A stretch of DNA of 64,000 nucleotides from assembly GCA_963743035.1 (NCBI GenBank), contig CAVUOB010000003.1, positions 403,313 to 467,312 of the forward strand, in the 5' to 3' direction. Source of the stretch: PALSA-911 sp963743035. GTDB taxonomy: Bacteria > Pseudomonadota > Alphaproteobacteria > Acetobacterales > Acetobacteraceae. Position 1 is the first letter of the stretch, and the number at the start of each line of letters is the position of its first letter. The position numbers and the translations under genes are program-made. The notes beneath the pieces were generated by a model. It was not told where the DNA came from and made no database searches. It was given only the letters and a program-made list of their open reading frames with translations. Positions 33,844-42,606 of this stretch are shown here, piece by piece.

Positions 33844-35202
33844 ATGGCTAAGCTCACGAAGCGGCTCGTCGATGCCGCCGAGTGCCTCGAGAAAGACTAC
33901 GTCATCTGGGATGACGAGCTACCAGGTTTCGGCCTGCGCGTCTTCGCTTCTGGCAAGCGCAGCTACGTCCTTCAATACCGCGCCTTGGGCCGCTCGCGCC
34001 GCTACACCATCGGCTTGCATGGCGTCTGGACGGCCGAAAGCGCTCGGCAGGAGGCGAAGGTCCAGTTGGGCCGCGTTGCTCAGGGCGACAACCCCGCCGA
34101 GGAGCGCCAGCTCGATCACAAGGCCATCACGGTCAAGGAGCTCTGCACGCTCTACGTCAATGACCTGAACGCAGGCCTCATCTTGGGGAAGGGCGGGCGA
34201 CCCAAGAAACCGACGACCGTGGGGACGGACACCGGCCGCATAGAGCGGCACATCATCCCGCTCCTCGGGACGCGCCGCGTGAAAGACCTAACAAAGGCCG
34301 ACATCAACAAGGTCCTGAAGGACATCATGGCCGGCAAGACGCGAGTCGCCGTCAAGACGAAGAAGCTGCGCGGCAAGGCGATCGTCCGCGGCGGCGCCGG
34401 AACGGCCACGCGAACCGTCGGGCTCCTCGGCGGCATCCTCACCTATGCGGTCGAAGCTGGCATCATCACCACCAATCCTGCCCACGGCCTGCGGAAGCCG
34501 AAGGACAATGTCCGCACCCGCCGGCTCACGGAAGCGGAGTATCGGACGCTGGGCGAGATGCTGCGCACGGCTGAGAATGATGAGAAGTACGCGACGACGG
34601 TGGAAATCATTCGTCAGATCGCGCTGACCGGCTGCCGCCGGAGCGAAATGATCGGCCTCATGTGGACCGAAGCAGATACCGATAGGAGCTGCTTGCGGCT
34701 GATCGACAGCAAGGAGGGCACCTCGGTCCGTCCTATCGGACTGCCCGTCGTCGAGTTCCTCGAAGCGCGTCAGAAGACAGCCTCCGGCACATATGTCTTC
34801 CCTGGCTACGGCGACGACAACGCGTTCGGCAGTTTCCCGAACCACTGGGAGCAGATCTTCAAGGGCTCGCCGCTCTCGGATGTCACGCCGCACGTCTTGC
34901 GACACAGCTTCGCGAGCGTTGGCAACGACCTCGGCTTCACGGAAGTGACGATCGCGGCCCTTGTCGGCCATGCGAAGGGGTCGGTGACAAGCAAATACAT
35001 CCACGCGCTCGACACGGCGCTGATCATGGCGGCGGACACGATCGCCGGCTACATTGAGGGCCTGCTGGACGGGAAAGAGTTCAAGCAGACCGCTTACGCG
35101 CTCGACCGCGCTTCCCGCAAGGCAGCGCTCGCGCGGTTCCTCTGCAAAGCCGCCGGCGAGGATGGGATGGACGGTCGAGAAGAGCGACAGTTGGCCGCTT
35201 AG
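33844..35202 (+). CDS. int: Tyrosine recombinase, island integrase (P4-like)
   Basis: A 452-residue integrase with the DUF4102 arm-binding N-terminus (LTKRLVDAAECLEKDYVIWDDELPGFGLRVFASGKRSYVLQYR), a SAM-like core-binding domain, and a catalytic domain with all expected residues: TGCRRSEM (first Arg, about 262), HVLRHSFAS (His-x-x-Arg, about 350), GHAKG and SKYIHA (nucleophilic Tyr, about 383). The start at 33844 is ATG. It points away from the tRNA fragment, into the island. The downstream exonuclease converges on it. Confidence 0.95.
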   Translation: MAKLTKRLVDAAECLEKDYVIWDDELPGFGLRVFASGKRSYVLQYRALGRSRRYTIGLHGVWTAESARQEAKVQLGRVAQGDNPAEERQLDHKAITVKELCTLYVNDLNAGLILGKGGRPKKPTTVGTDTGRIERHIIPLLGTRRVKDLTKADINKVLKDIMAGKTRVAVKTKKLRGKAIVRGGAGTATRTVGLLGGILTYAVEAGIITTNPAHGLRKPKDNVRTRRLTEAEYRTLGEMLRTAENDEKYATTVEIIRQIALTGCRRSEMIGLMWTEADTDRSCLRLIDSKEGTSVRPIGLPVVEFLEARQKTASGTYVFPGYGDDNAFGSFPNHWEQIFKGSPLSDVTPHVLRHSFASVGNDLGFTEVTIAALVGHAKGSVTSKYIHALDTALIMAADTIAGYIEGLLDGKEFKQTAYALDRASRKAALARFLCKAAGEDGMDGREERQLAA

Positions 35203-35238
35203 CTTCGCCGAGAAGATCGATCGTGCCATGGATGCAGG

Positions 35239-36132
35239 TCAAATTCGATCTGAAAACCGATCATGTGCATCGATCCGCCGGACCACGGGGTCGATCTCGC
35301 GCTGATAGATCTCCGTTCTCAAAAACCGCACCTCATCCTCGCGCTGAGCCTCGGGAACGTCAATGTACCATGCGCGCGGCTGCGGACCGGGATCGCCGTT
35401 CCAACGGTATCCTCGCGCTTTGAGGACATCCTTGAGGTCGAAGGGCGAGTTCTCGGCCCAGATGCGCCAGGTAACGGCGCGAGCGCCATCCAGGAGGCGG
35501 CTAAGGCCCGTGACGTTAGATCGGGGCAACCGCATCGCCAACAACTCGATCGTAGCAAGACAGTCGTGCATCGCACGGTGGCGGTCATAGAAGAAGCCGG
35601 CCGCCTGAGCGAGATAGGCGAGTTTCGTTCCTTCGAACCTCTCCGCTGCCCAATCTATCTGGCTAAGCGAGCATGCCCAAGGCTTAGTCGAGAACACGTC
35701 GCTGAATCGTTCAAGGAACCGGCGGTCGAACGCCGCGTTGTGCGCGATGACCAGAGAAGCCGGAGCCGCGAATTTGGCGACCGCGGCGGGGTCGAGAACC
35801 TGGCCGGCCACCATCTCATTCGTGATGCCGGTGATCGCGGTGATTTCGGGCGAGATCGGTTCGCTAGGCTGACGCAGCCCCTGGAAGCTTTCGTCCACGC
35901 TGAAAACGGCACCATCCAAACCGTAGGTGAATGGCGTCATGGCAATTTCAATGATCTCGTCGCGCCGAGAATCGAGCCCAGTGGTTTCCACATCCACCAC
36001 CAAGCCGAGTCGCACCGGCGTGCCGGGTGGTGGAATGGTGCGAGGGCGCGGTTTGAGACGCCGAATGATCCGGTAATCCCCCGTGGCCTCCAGCGTCCGC
36101 GCCAGGGTCTCCAGATGGTCAGAAGATGTCAT
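35239..36132 (-). CDS. DnaQ-like 3'-5' exonuclease, third gene of the SIR2-HerA set
   Basis: A 297-residue DEDDh exonuclease. Motif ExoI is VVDVETTGLDSRRDEIIEIAM (about residue 46), ExoII is LVIAHNAAFDRRFLERF, and ExoIII is DRHRAMHDCLATIELLA with the catalytic His. The C-terminal 100 residues (RAVTWRIWAENSPFDLKDVLKARGYRWN...) form an extra domain found in some DnaQ-family proteins. The ATG at 36132 lies inside the end of herA: 14 nt overlap (ATG at 36132, herA TGA at 36119). That overlap implies translational coupling and a role in the SIR2-HerA defence module. It would degrade DNA or RNA 3' ends. Confidence 0.85.
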   Translation of the reverse strand: MTSSDHLETLARTLEATGDYRIIRRLKPRPRTIPPPGTPVRLGLVVDVETTGLDSRRDEIIEIAMTPFTYGLDGAVFSVDESFQGLRQPSEPISPEITAITGITNEMVAGQVLDPAAVAKFAAPASLVIAHNAAFDRRFLERFSDVFSTKPWACSLSQIDWAAERFEGTKLAYLAQAAGFFYDRHRAMHDCLATIELLAMRLPRSNVTGLSRLLDGARAVTWRIWAENSPFDLKDVLKARGYRWNGDPGPQPRAWYIDVPEAQREDEVRFLRTEIYQREIDPVVRRIDAHDRFSDRI

Positions 36133-38164
36133 CGTCCAGCGCTTCGTTTGCCGCCATCGGCTCTCCTCCAGCCGCCGCAGCGGCGTCGGCCGGGCGGAGC
36201 GCGAGGCGAATGTCAGCGGCTCGACCTTCCTCATGGAACCACAAATCGACCACGGCGGTATCGTCGCTGCGCGGCCTCGGCGATGCCTCCCGCACCTTGA
36301 ATGTCGTCGGGAGATTGACCGAAGTTCCAAACACCAGCGCGTGCTGCCGAGGCAGTGACGGCAACCGCTTCAGGACCGACTCCGAAATGAACGGCGTCAT
36401 CTGCCGAATTTGAGAAAGATCGTCGGGGTTCTGGATGCGGTGAACCAGGAAGTTGGAACACTGGCTGAGAACCGTCTTGGACAGCTCGCTCGGGCGCTGA
36501 GACGCCAAGAGCACGAACATGCCGTACTTGCGCCCTTCCTTGGCGATGCGCTCGAATATCTTCGTGGCATCAATTGAAAATCTGGACGGTGTTGAGGCAA
36601 TATATCTGTGAGCCTCTTCGAGCAGAAGGTGTATCGGGAAGCGATTCCGAGGCTCGGCGCGACGAAGCAGTCGAAATAACATGCGCGCGATAACTGCACT
36701 AACTAGCTCTACGATTTCATCTTCGACAGAATTGAGATCAATAATTATGATCTGATTGCGCTTGGAGAGCGGTCCATCAACAGCCTTCTCCAGGCCAACG
36801 ATGTTGCTCAGAAACTCCAGATCGCTCGGGGCTGCATCAACATCGGCGCCTTCGTGACGCAGGAAGGCGTATTCCGTTCGCTCCTGGAGAGATTTTAGCC
36901 GCGTGACCAAAGCCGAGCAGTAATCTCGGATCTGACGATTGCCGTGAGACTCCTCATAGAGGATCGCGAAATCAAGGCATTCGTGCAACTCATCAAAGGA
37001 GAATGGCGTCCGATCATAGGCCGGCAGAGGCGCATCTTCTCGGAGCTTCTTTCGCACTTCGTCCAAGAAAGCCGATTGATTGTTCCCCACAAAATTTCCG
37101 TATTGGAAGTTGGGATTGAAGCGATTCAACAGCGCCATATTCAGGCCAGCCGTTGGATACTTTTGGAGAAGTGAGACAACTCGCTGAAACTTCGACACTG
37201 GGGAGTCGCCATCCGCGCCCCGAAAGCACTCAATGATACAGGTGGCGACAAAGTGCTCACGCATTGCCAATGCGTCTGGCGTATTCGCGCGGAAAAGACT
37301 GGTCAGACCCAACGCAGTCCGAAGGATCGGCAGTTGCGTTCGCTCGCTGGCCTGCAAAAGCAGTTCCCATTCTGCCATTTCGAGGAACCAATGTGGTATG
37401 CGGAAGCCGGTGATCGTCCCATCGAGGATTACCCGATGGACGCCAATGCCGCCCTCTTTCGCCAATGGCGCAAGCGCCTCGTGATACTCACCATTCACGT
37501 CGAAGACGACGAACGTTGCACCGCGAGCATGATGTTCGTCGGGCTTGCTGAAAAGGGACTGCAAGACCGATGCGACCGTGCAGGACTTACCGCTGCCGGT
37601 GTTGCCCAGGACGGCGACATGGCCGCCGAAAAAATCGTTCAGCCGGACCTTGATGTCATAGTCCTCGAACACCACCGATTTGCCGATCGGCAGCACCCGG
37701 TAGCGCGTGGCTCCTTCAGGTTCGCAGGCGCCGCCGTTCGGGCCGACTGATGGCTCGACGGCGGCCTCGGTCTCGAAGATGCGGTCGAGTTCGCCGTCCA
37801 GCGCATAGAGCGCGTCCGCATAGAGGGATGGGAAAACGGAGACGCCAAAGCGGAACGCGCCGCCACGCATCGGCAACATGCCGACAGGCACCACATCAAG
37901 ATACTTGGAAGAGCCGGCCCGGTCGAAATCGCCCCGCTCGGACGGCGTGCTCGCATCGCGTTCACGCAGGCCGACGACCTCGACCACGACATATTCCGAC
38001 TGCGACGGGATCATCAAAAATGATCCCAGCCGCGCCACATAATGCACGCCATCGAAGCCGACGACCGTGAAATTGTCGGTGCCGGCGTGCATCTCGACGA
38101 CAAAGCGGTCGGCCGCGACCGAGACCACCTTGCCGATCGCGCGCTTGCGATCGTCGTGGCTCAT
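36119..38164 (-). CDS. herA: HerA-like DNA-translocating ATPase
   Basis: A 681-residue protein with a HAS-barrel-like N-terminus (IGKVVSVAADRFVVEM), a Walker A at about 187-194 (GNTGSGKS), a Walker B with LLLEEAHRYI near residue 515, and a C-terminal FERIAKEGRKYGMFVLLASQRPSELSKTVLSQC motif typical of HerA/FtsK hexamers. HerA forms a hexameric ring. With SIR2 it makes a large NAD-consuming antiphage complex. The start overlaps the SIR2 stop by 4 nt (ATGA). The middle of the gene (about 36.6-37.2 kb) is visibly richer in A and T than its ends. Confidence 0.92.
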   Translation of the reverse strand: MSHDDRKRAIGKVVSVAADRFVVEMHAGTDNFTVVGFDGVHYVARLGSFLMIPSQSEYVVVEVVGLRERDASTPSERGDFDRAGSSKYLDVVPVGMLPMRGGAFRFGVSVFPSLYADALYALDGELDRIFETEAAVEPSVGPNGGACEPEGATRYRVLPIGKSVVFEDYDIKVRLNDFFGGHVAVLGNTGSGKSCTVASVLQSLFSKPDEHHARGATFVVFDVNGEYHEALAPLAKEGGIGVHRVILDGTITGFRIPHWFLEMAEWELLLQASERTQLPILRTALGLTSLFRANTPDALAMREHFVATCIIECFRGADGDSPVSKFQRVVSLLQKYPTAGLNMALLNRFNPNFQYGNFVGNNQSAFLDEVRKKLREDAPLPAYDRTPFSFDELHECLDFAILYEESHGNRQIRDYCSALVTRLKSLQERTEYAFLRHEGADVDAAPSDLEFLSNIVGLEKAVDGPLSKRNQIIIIDLNSVEDEIVELVSAVIARMLFRLLRRAEPRNRFPIHLLLEEAHRYIASTPSRFSIDATKIFERIAKEGRKYGMFVLLASQRPSELSKTVLSQCSNFLVHRIQNPDDLSQIRQMTPFISESVLKRLPSLPRQHALVFGTSVNLPTTFKVREASPRPRSDDTAVVDLWFHEEGRAADIRLALRPADAAAAAGGEPMAANEALDDDIF

Positions 38165-39483
38165 GCCCCGTCACCCTTCTTCTCCTCGTCCCTTTTCGGC
38201 GCCAGATCGGACAACACCTTGCGAACCGCGTCATCAATCCTGTCGCTGGGGCGCTGTGGCATGAAGTGCTCAACGATCATGTCGAAGTAGTGCGCCCTGG
38301 TTCCCTCAACAGGGCCGTCGCCCCCGATGATCCAAATGCGCGGGTCGCGCAGCCCCCGCAACTTGGCGATCTCCCCGGCCATGTCCGGCGCGGCAAAGAT
38401 CACCAGGCGGAAAGTCGGGATCGTCAGCGCCTGATAGATGATGTTGTTCAGGTGCTCGTCGCCGAATGCGTAGCCCGCCGTGATGAGAACGCTCTGCTCG
38501 CGCACGATTCGGGACTGGAACTCCCGGAACAGGTCCGCATAGGGCGAGCCGAGCGAAGAGTTCTGCTTCGCCGGCGTCGGATAGATCAGCATCTGGTTCG
38601 TGGACTTAGGCGGCCAGACTTCCTTGATCGGAAACAGACCATGATCGTCCTCGGTCCAAGTGACCGAACCATGCAATTTGCAGAGATAGACGAAGGCGTC
38701 GACGGCCGTCCATTTGCGGCTGGCGACGTCGAGTTGCTCGGCCAGGGCATAGCGGAAGACCGCTGGGTTGAACCGGCGTTCAACCACGCCAGAAAATCCG
38801 TTGGCATAAGGAATACCCAGACGATCCATCGCCAATTCGCTGAAATGATCGTAGTTGGTTGTGAACACCCACGGCCGTGGCAACGACCGATCTCGCAGGA
38901 CGAGCTTCTTGTAAAACCGCTCGTAGAGATCGCGCACGGTGGTGTCGCCCTCCGTGGCGAAAGCCCCTTGGGTGACGCGGGTCCATAGGAAGTCCTGGAC
39001 CTTCTTGATGATGCCATCGAGAACAGCACGGTAGGGGTGAAGTTCGGGATTCTCGCTTTGGCGCAGCACGAACCGCTGCGCAAATAGCACCTCCATCAAG
39101 CGTTCCAGGTTTCGGCTGTAATCCTTCTCCAGGTTGATTCCGAGCGCATCGAGATAATCGAGTTCCGCCTTGGTTAACCGCCATGGCGCTGGCACCCCGT
39201 CCACCACGGGGGGATCGGCGTAGAATCCGGCAGCGCGCGCATTGAGGGTTTCCCCGCAAAACTCCTTTGCCAGAGGCGCCATCGTTGAAATGCCGAGTTC
39301 TTTGTCGCCCTTCATCAGGGAGGAGCATCCTGCGCCAAGCAGGAACGCTATGTTCTTGGCGCTCATGGCCTCCGAAATCACCTGACGGGCGCTCTCGATC
39401 CCCTTGCTCCAGTCGAAATCTGAAGACTCGGCATCGCCGTTCCGTAGGAACTGGAATTTGCGCCCTTCGCTTTCCTCGCCCAT
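38161..39483 (-). CDS. SIR2-family NADase-like protein
   Basis: A 440-residue SIR2-like protein. The NAD-binding loop is IAFLLGAGCSSL (about 45-56), the TxNxD motif is FTTNYDHFSEL, and LCKLHGSVTW supplies the catalytic His. TAGYAFGDEHLNNI closes the Rossmann fold. In antiphage systems such domains cleave NAD+ to stop infected cells. The start at 39483 has GGGAAGGG upstream. It is followed without a gap by herA, which is the arrangement of the known SIR2-HerA (Nezha) pair. It lies 74 nt after the type III res gene. Confidence 0.9.
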   Translation of the reverse strand: MGEESEGRKFQFLRNGDAESSDFDWSKGIESARQVISEAMSAKNIAFLLGAGCSSLMKGDKELGISTMAPLAKEFCGETLNARAAGFYADPPVVDGVPAPWRLTKAELDYLDALGINLEKDYSRNLERLMEVLFAQRFVLRQSENPELHPYRAVLDGIIKKVQDFLWTRVTQGAFATEGDTTVRDLYERFYKKLVLRDRSLPRPWVFTTNYDHFSELAMDRLGIPYANGFSGVVERRFNPAVFRYALAEQLDVASRKWTAVDAFVYLCKLHGSVTWTEDDHGLFPIKEVWPPKSTNQMLIYPTPAKQNSSLGSPYADLFREFQSRIVREQSVLITAGYAFGDEHLNNIIYQALTIPTFRLVIFAAPDMAGEIAKLRGLRDPRIWIIGGDGPVEGTRAHYFDMIVEHFMPQRPSDRIDDAVRKVLSDLAPKRDEEKKGDGA

Positions 39484-39557
39484 CTATTTCCCTTCCCCAC
39501 GCCGTTGGCCGGTACTTTTTGGCTCGCCTATGGAGCCAGGAGCCTCCCGGATTGGCT

Positions 39558-42500
39558 TCAAGCGGCTGCCCGCCCGACGATATCCATGAGCTTCTCGTAA
39601 CTGGTGACGACGTCGTATTTGACCTGATCCTCAGTGACGCGCCGCCCGATCTCGTCGAAGAATTTCCGGGCGCACGCGATCTTGGTGTTCTCGATCTCGC
39701 GGAGCTTCATCGAGGACATGGTGCCTTTAGTCTCGGCAACGAAGTAGATGTGCTTGACGCTTCCTTCCTTGAAGGAAATCGCCCAGTCAGGGTTGTAATC
39801 GCCAACGGGTGTCGGGATCAGGAAGCCGCGCGGCAGCTTGGCATAGACCACCACTTCGCTCGCGGTATCGAGATGGTCCGCGAACTTGCGCTCGATGTCG
39901 GAGTCGGTGACGACGTAGTCGTAGACGTGCCGCTTGAGCTTCGCCGAGGCCTTGGAAAAATCCTGGCCAGTCTGGTTCGCGGTAAAGATGTCAACGTCGT
40001 AGCGTTCGGCGAGCCCGTCATAGGCCAGCCGCTCGATCACCATTGTAGCCTTCTGCTCGGTGATGATCCGCGACGCCTCGGCGATGAAGTGCTCGGGGTT
40101 CTCCTTGAACTGTCCGAACACGCTGGCCTGGATTCCGGTCAGGATATCGGCGGCGGTCTTGCGCGTGACCTCGGTGTTTTCGGCGATCTTCCCGAGGAGG
40201 TCGTACTTCACGAGTGAATGGACCGATCCGCCGCGCTCAGTCGTCGACCCTGTTAAGGCAAAGCCGTCACCCGCCTTGAGCTGCTCATCGGTCAGCCCGT
40301 CGCCCTGAATCCCTGTCTGAACCGTGTACTGGAGCGGCGTCACGCGAAGCTGGCTATCGAGGGCGCTCACGCATTTGCGGACCAATTCCTCGGAATCGAA
40401 TTCGACGCGATAAACGGCCTTCTGGTTGATACGCCGCCAGAGCTCCTGGAACTCCTTCCTCTCGAAATTCTCATTCAGCGGATTGGTTTTCGGCTTGCGC
40501 CCATCCTCAACCTTCGGCAGTTGCGAATCGCTGAACACGCTATCGATGATCTGGAAAATCTGATCGGCGTTCGCCTTCAGCTCATCTGGCAAGGCCGCCA
40601 AGGCTCCGGCTTCCTTCGCCTGGTGATAGGCACTCGTGATCTGGTCCGCGTCGTCGGAATAGTCGTTCTTCACGAGGTAGCGGTAGATCTGCTTCGCCAT
40701 GGCCGGCGTTATCTCGACCGGGCCTGCATCCGTCGTGATGGTCTTTCCCGTGAAGTATGCTTCCGTCGCTTTGCGCGGGCGCGACGTCAGCGTGTCGGCG
40801 ATCTCCTTCTGAAGGCCCGCCACGAAGTTCTTGTAGCTCTCGCTGGCGACGACGGTGAGGACGTTGATGTCATGGACGACCGCCGGGTTATCCATCCGGT
40901 CGCCGTTCTGATCCACCGACAGGCGAAGTCCCCGGCCCACCTCCTGGCGGCGCGAAACGGTGTTGTCGCTGTGCTTGAGCATGCACATGACGAAGACGTT
41001 GGGATTGTCCCACCCTTCGCGCAACGCTGAGTGCGAGAAGATGAACCGCGTGGGCTCTGCGAAGGAAAGCAGCCGTTCCTTGTCTTTGAGGATCAGGTCG
41101 TAGGCGTCGACGTCGTCTGAATCGACCGACCGCGCCCCGACCGAGGGGTCCTTCAGCCGGTTCGTCTTCTTGTCGATTGAGAAATAGCCGTTGTGCGTCT
41201 TGGCCGCATCGATGCCCGCCAGGTGCTTGCGGTAGGCGTCGTTATCAATCGCCAACTCAGCCAGATATTCCGCCTTGAGAAGCTTGTACTCCTCCTCGAA
41301 CACGCGGGCATACTCACCCTTTTCATCCGGCTGTGCGTAATCGCGGTACTTCACGACCTCGTCGATGAAGAACAGCGACAGCACCTTGATGCCCTGGGCA
41401 AAGAGCTGCTTCTCCTTGTCGAGATGCGCCTTGATCGTCTCGCGGATCTGGATGCGCCGGATGTCGCGCTCGGACACATCGCCGGTGGCCTCCCCGGCCT
41501 GGAGCACCAGGCCGTTGGTAAACTCGACCGTGTCGTTGCGCGCGTCTATCTGTGAGATCGTGAAGCCGTCCCGATACTGGTCCAGCTCGCCGGACTCGGC
41601 GAACAGGTCATCACGGAACTCCAGTCGCTTGAGCTGGCGTTTGATCTCGCCGCTCGCGAGCTTCACCTCGATTTCAAGCCGGGCTACCGGCGCCTTCTTC
41701 GAGATCTCGATCCCCTCGAGGTAGAGGTAGGCGTTGGTGCCGGCGAGCCCCCGCGTCTGGATGCCCCGGACGGCGATCTTCTTCACCAGCTTCTGGTTAT
41801 AGGCGTCGAGCGCATCGAGCCGGTGAACGCGGTTGTGCTGAGTCTTGTGGGTGGCCGAGTAGCGCAGAATCATGAGCGGCTTGAACTTCGGCAGCGCCTC
41901 CATCGTGGCCGCGCCTTCCATCTTCTGCGGCTCATCGAGGATCAGGATCGGCCGGTTACTGGCGATCACTTCGATGGGCTTGCGCGACTGGAAGTCGTCC
42001 AGCTCCTCATAGATACGGCGGTTATCTGCGCCGCGCGCCGCGAACGCCTGGATGTTGATGATCATCACGTTGATGCCGGCGTCCGACGAAAAGCTCTCGA
42101 GCTCGTGGAGGCGCTTTGAATTGTAGATGAAGAAGCGCGCCTTCTTGCCATAGCTTTCGGTGAAATGATCGGAGGTGATCTGCAGCGATTTGTGGACGCC
42201 CTCCCGGATGGCGATCGACGGCACCATGATGATGAACTTCGACCAGCCGTAGCGCTTGTTCATCTCAAAGATTGTCTTGATGTAGCAATAGGTTTTGCCG
42301 GTGCCCGTCTCCATCTCGATGTCGAGGTTGAACCTGCATCCGGCGCTGACGACCAGACTGTCCGAAAGAGGCAGGTTCTGGCGGCGCTGGACGTCCTTGA
42401 TGTTGGCCAGCACCTGAAGCTCGGTCAGCGCCAGATCAGCGTTCTTGAACCCTTCCTCGAAGGCGCTCGTCTGCGCCTTCCGGCCCGGATCGATCCTGTA

Positions 42501-42596
42501 GGTGATCCCGTTCGACATCGGCTGCCCGGCGAAGCAGTCCACGACCGCAGTCACGGCCTGTGTCTGATAGGGCTGGACCTTGAATTTCAGCTTCAC
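39558..42596 (-). CDS. res: Type III restriction enzyme Res subunit
   Basis: A 1012-residue helicase-endonuclease. The SF2 helicase starts with MKLKFKVQPYQTQAV, has Walker A METGTGKTYC, DExx box ILDEPQKMEG and SATHKTQHN, motif VI VSRRQEVGRGLRL, and a C-terminal PD-(D/E)XK nuclease with DYNPDWAISF and VAETKG (residues about 935-960). Res translocates on DNA and cleaves when two unmodified sites meet head to head. The start is a GTG at 42596 with GAGGGGGC before it, 10 nt after the mod stop. It requires Mod for site recognition, and mod is frameshifted here. Confidence 0.95.
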   Translation of the reverse strand: MKLKFKVQPYQTQAVTAVVDCFAGQPMSNGITYRIDPGRKAQTSAFEEGFKNADLALTELQVLANIKDVQRRQNLPLSDSLVVSAGCRFNLDIEMETGTGKTYCYIKTIFEMNKRYGWSKFIIMVPSIAIREGVHKSLQITSDHFTESYGKKARFFIYNSKRLHELESFSSDAGINVMIINIQAFAARGADNRRIYEELDDFQSRKPIEVIASNRPILILDEPQKMEGAATMEALPKFKPLMILRYSATHKTQHNRVHRLDALDAYNQKLVKKIAVRGIQTRGLAGTNAYLYLEGIEISKKAPVARLEIEVKLASGEIKRQLKRLEFRDDLFAESGELDQYRDGFTISQIDARNDTVEFTNGLVLQAGEATGDVSERDIRRIQIRETIKAHLDKEKQLFAQGIKVLSLFFIDEVVKYRDYAQPDEKGEYARVFEEEYKLLKAEYLAELAIDNDAYRKHLAGIDAAKTHNGYFSIDKKTNRLKDPSVGARSVDSDDVDAYDLILKDKERLLSFAEPTRFIFSHSALREGWDNPNVFVMCMLKHSDNTVSRRQEVGRGLRLSVDQNGDRMDNPAVVHDINVLTVVASESYKNFVAGLQKEIADTLTSRPRKATEAYFTGKTITTDAGPVEITPAMAKQIYRYLVKNDYSDDADQITSAYHQAKEAGALAALPDELKANADQIFQIIDSVFSDSQLPKVEDGRKPKTNPLNENFERKEFQELWRRINQKAVYRVEFDSEELVRKCVSALDSQLRVTPLQYTVQTGIQGDGLTDEQLKAGDGFALTGSTTERGGSVHSLVKYDLLGKIAENTEVTRKTAADILTGIQASVFGQFKENPEHFIAEASRIITEQKATMVIERLAYDGLAERYDVDIFTANQTGQDFSKASAKLKRHVYDYVVTDSDIERKFADHLDTASEVVVYAKLPRGFLIPTPVGDYNPDWAISFKEGSVKHIYFVAETKGTMSSMKLREIENTKIACARKFFDEIGRRVTEDQVKYDVVTSYEKLMDIVGRAAA

Positions 42597-42606
42597 GGTC
42601 GCCCCC

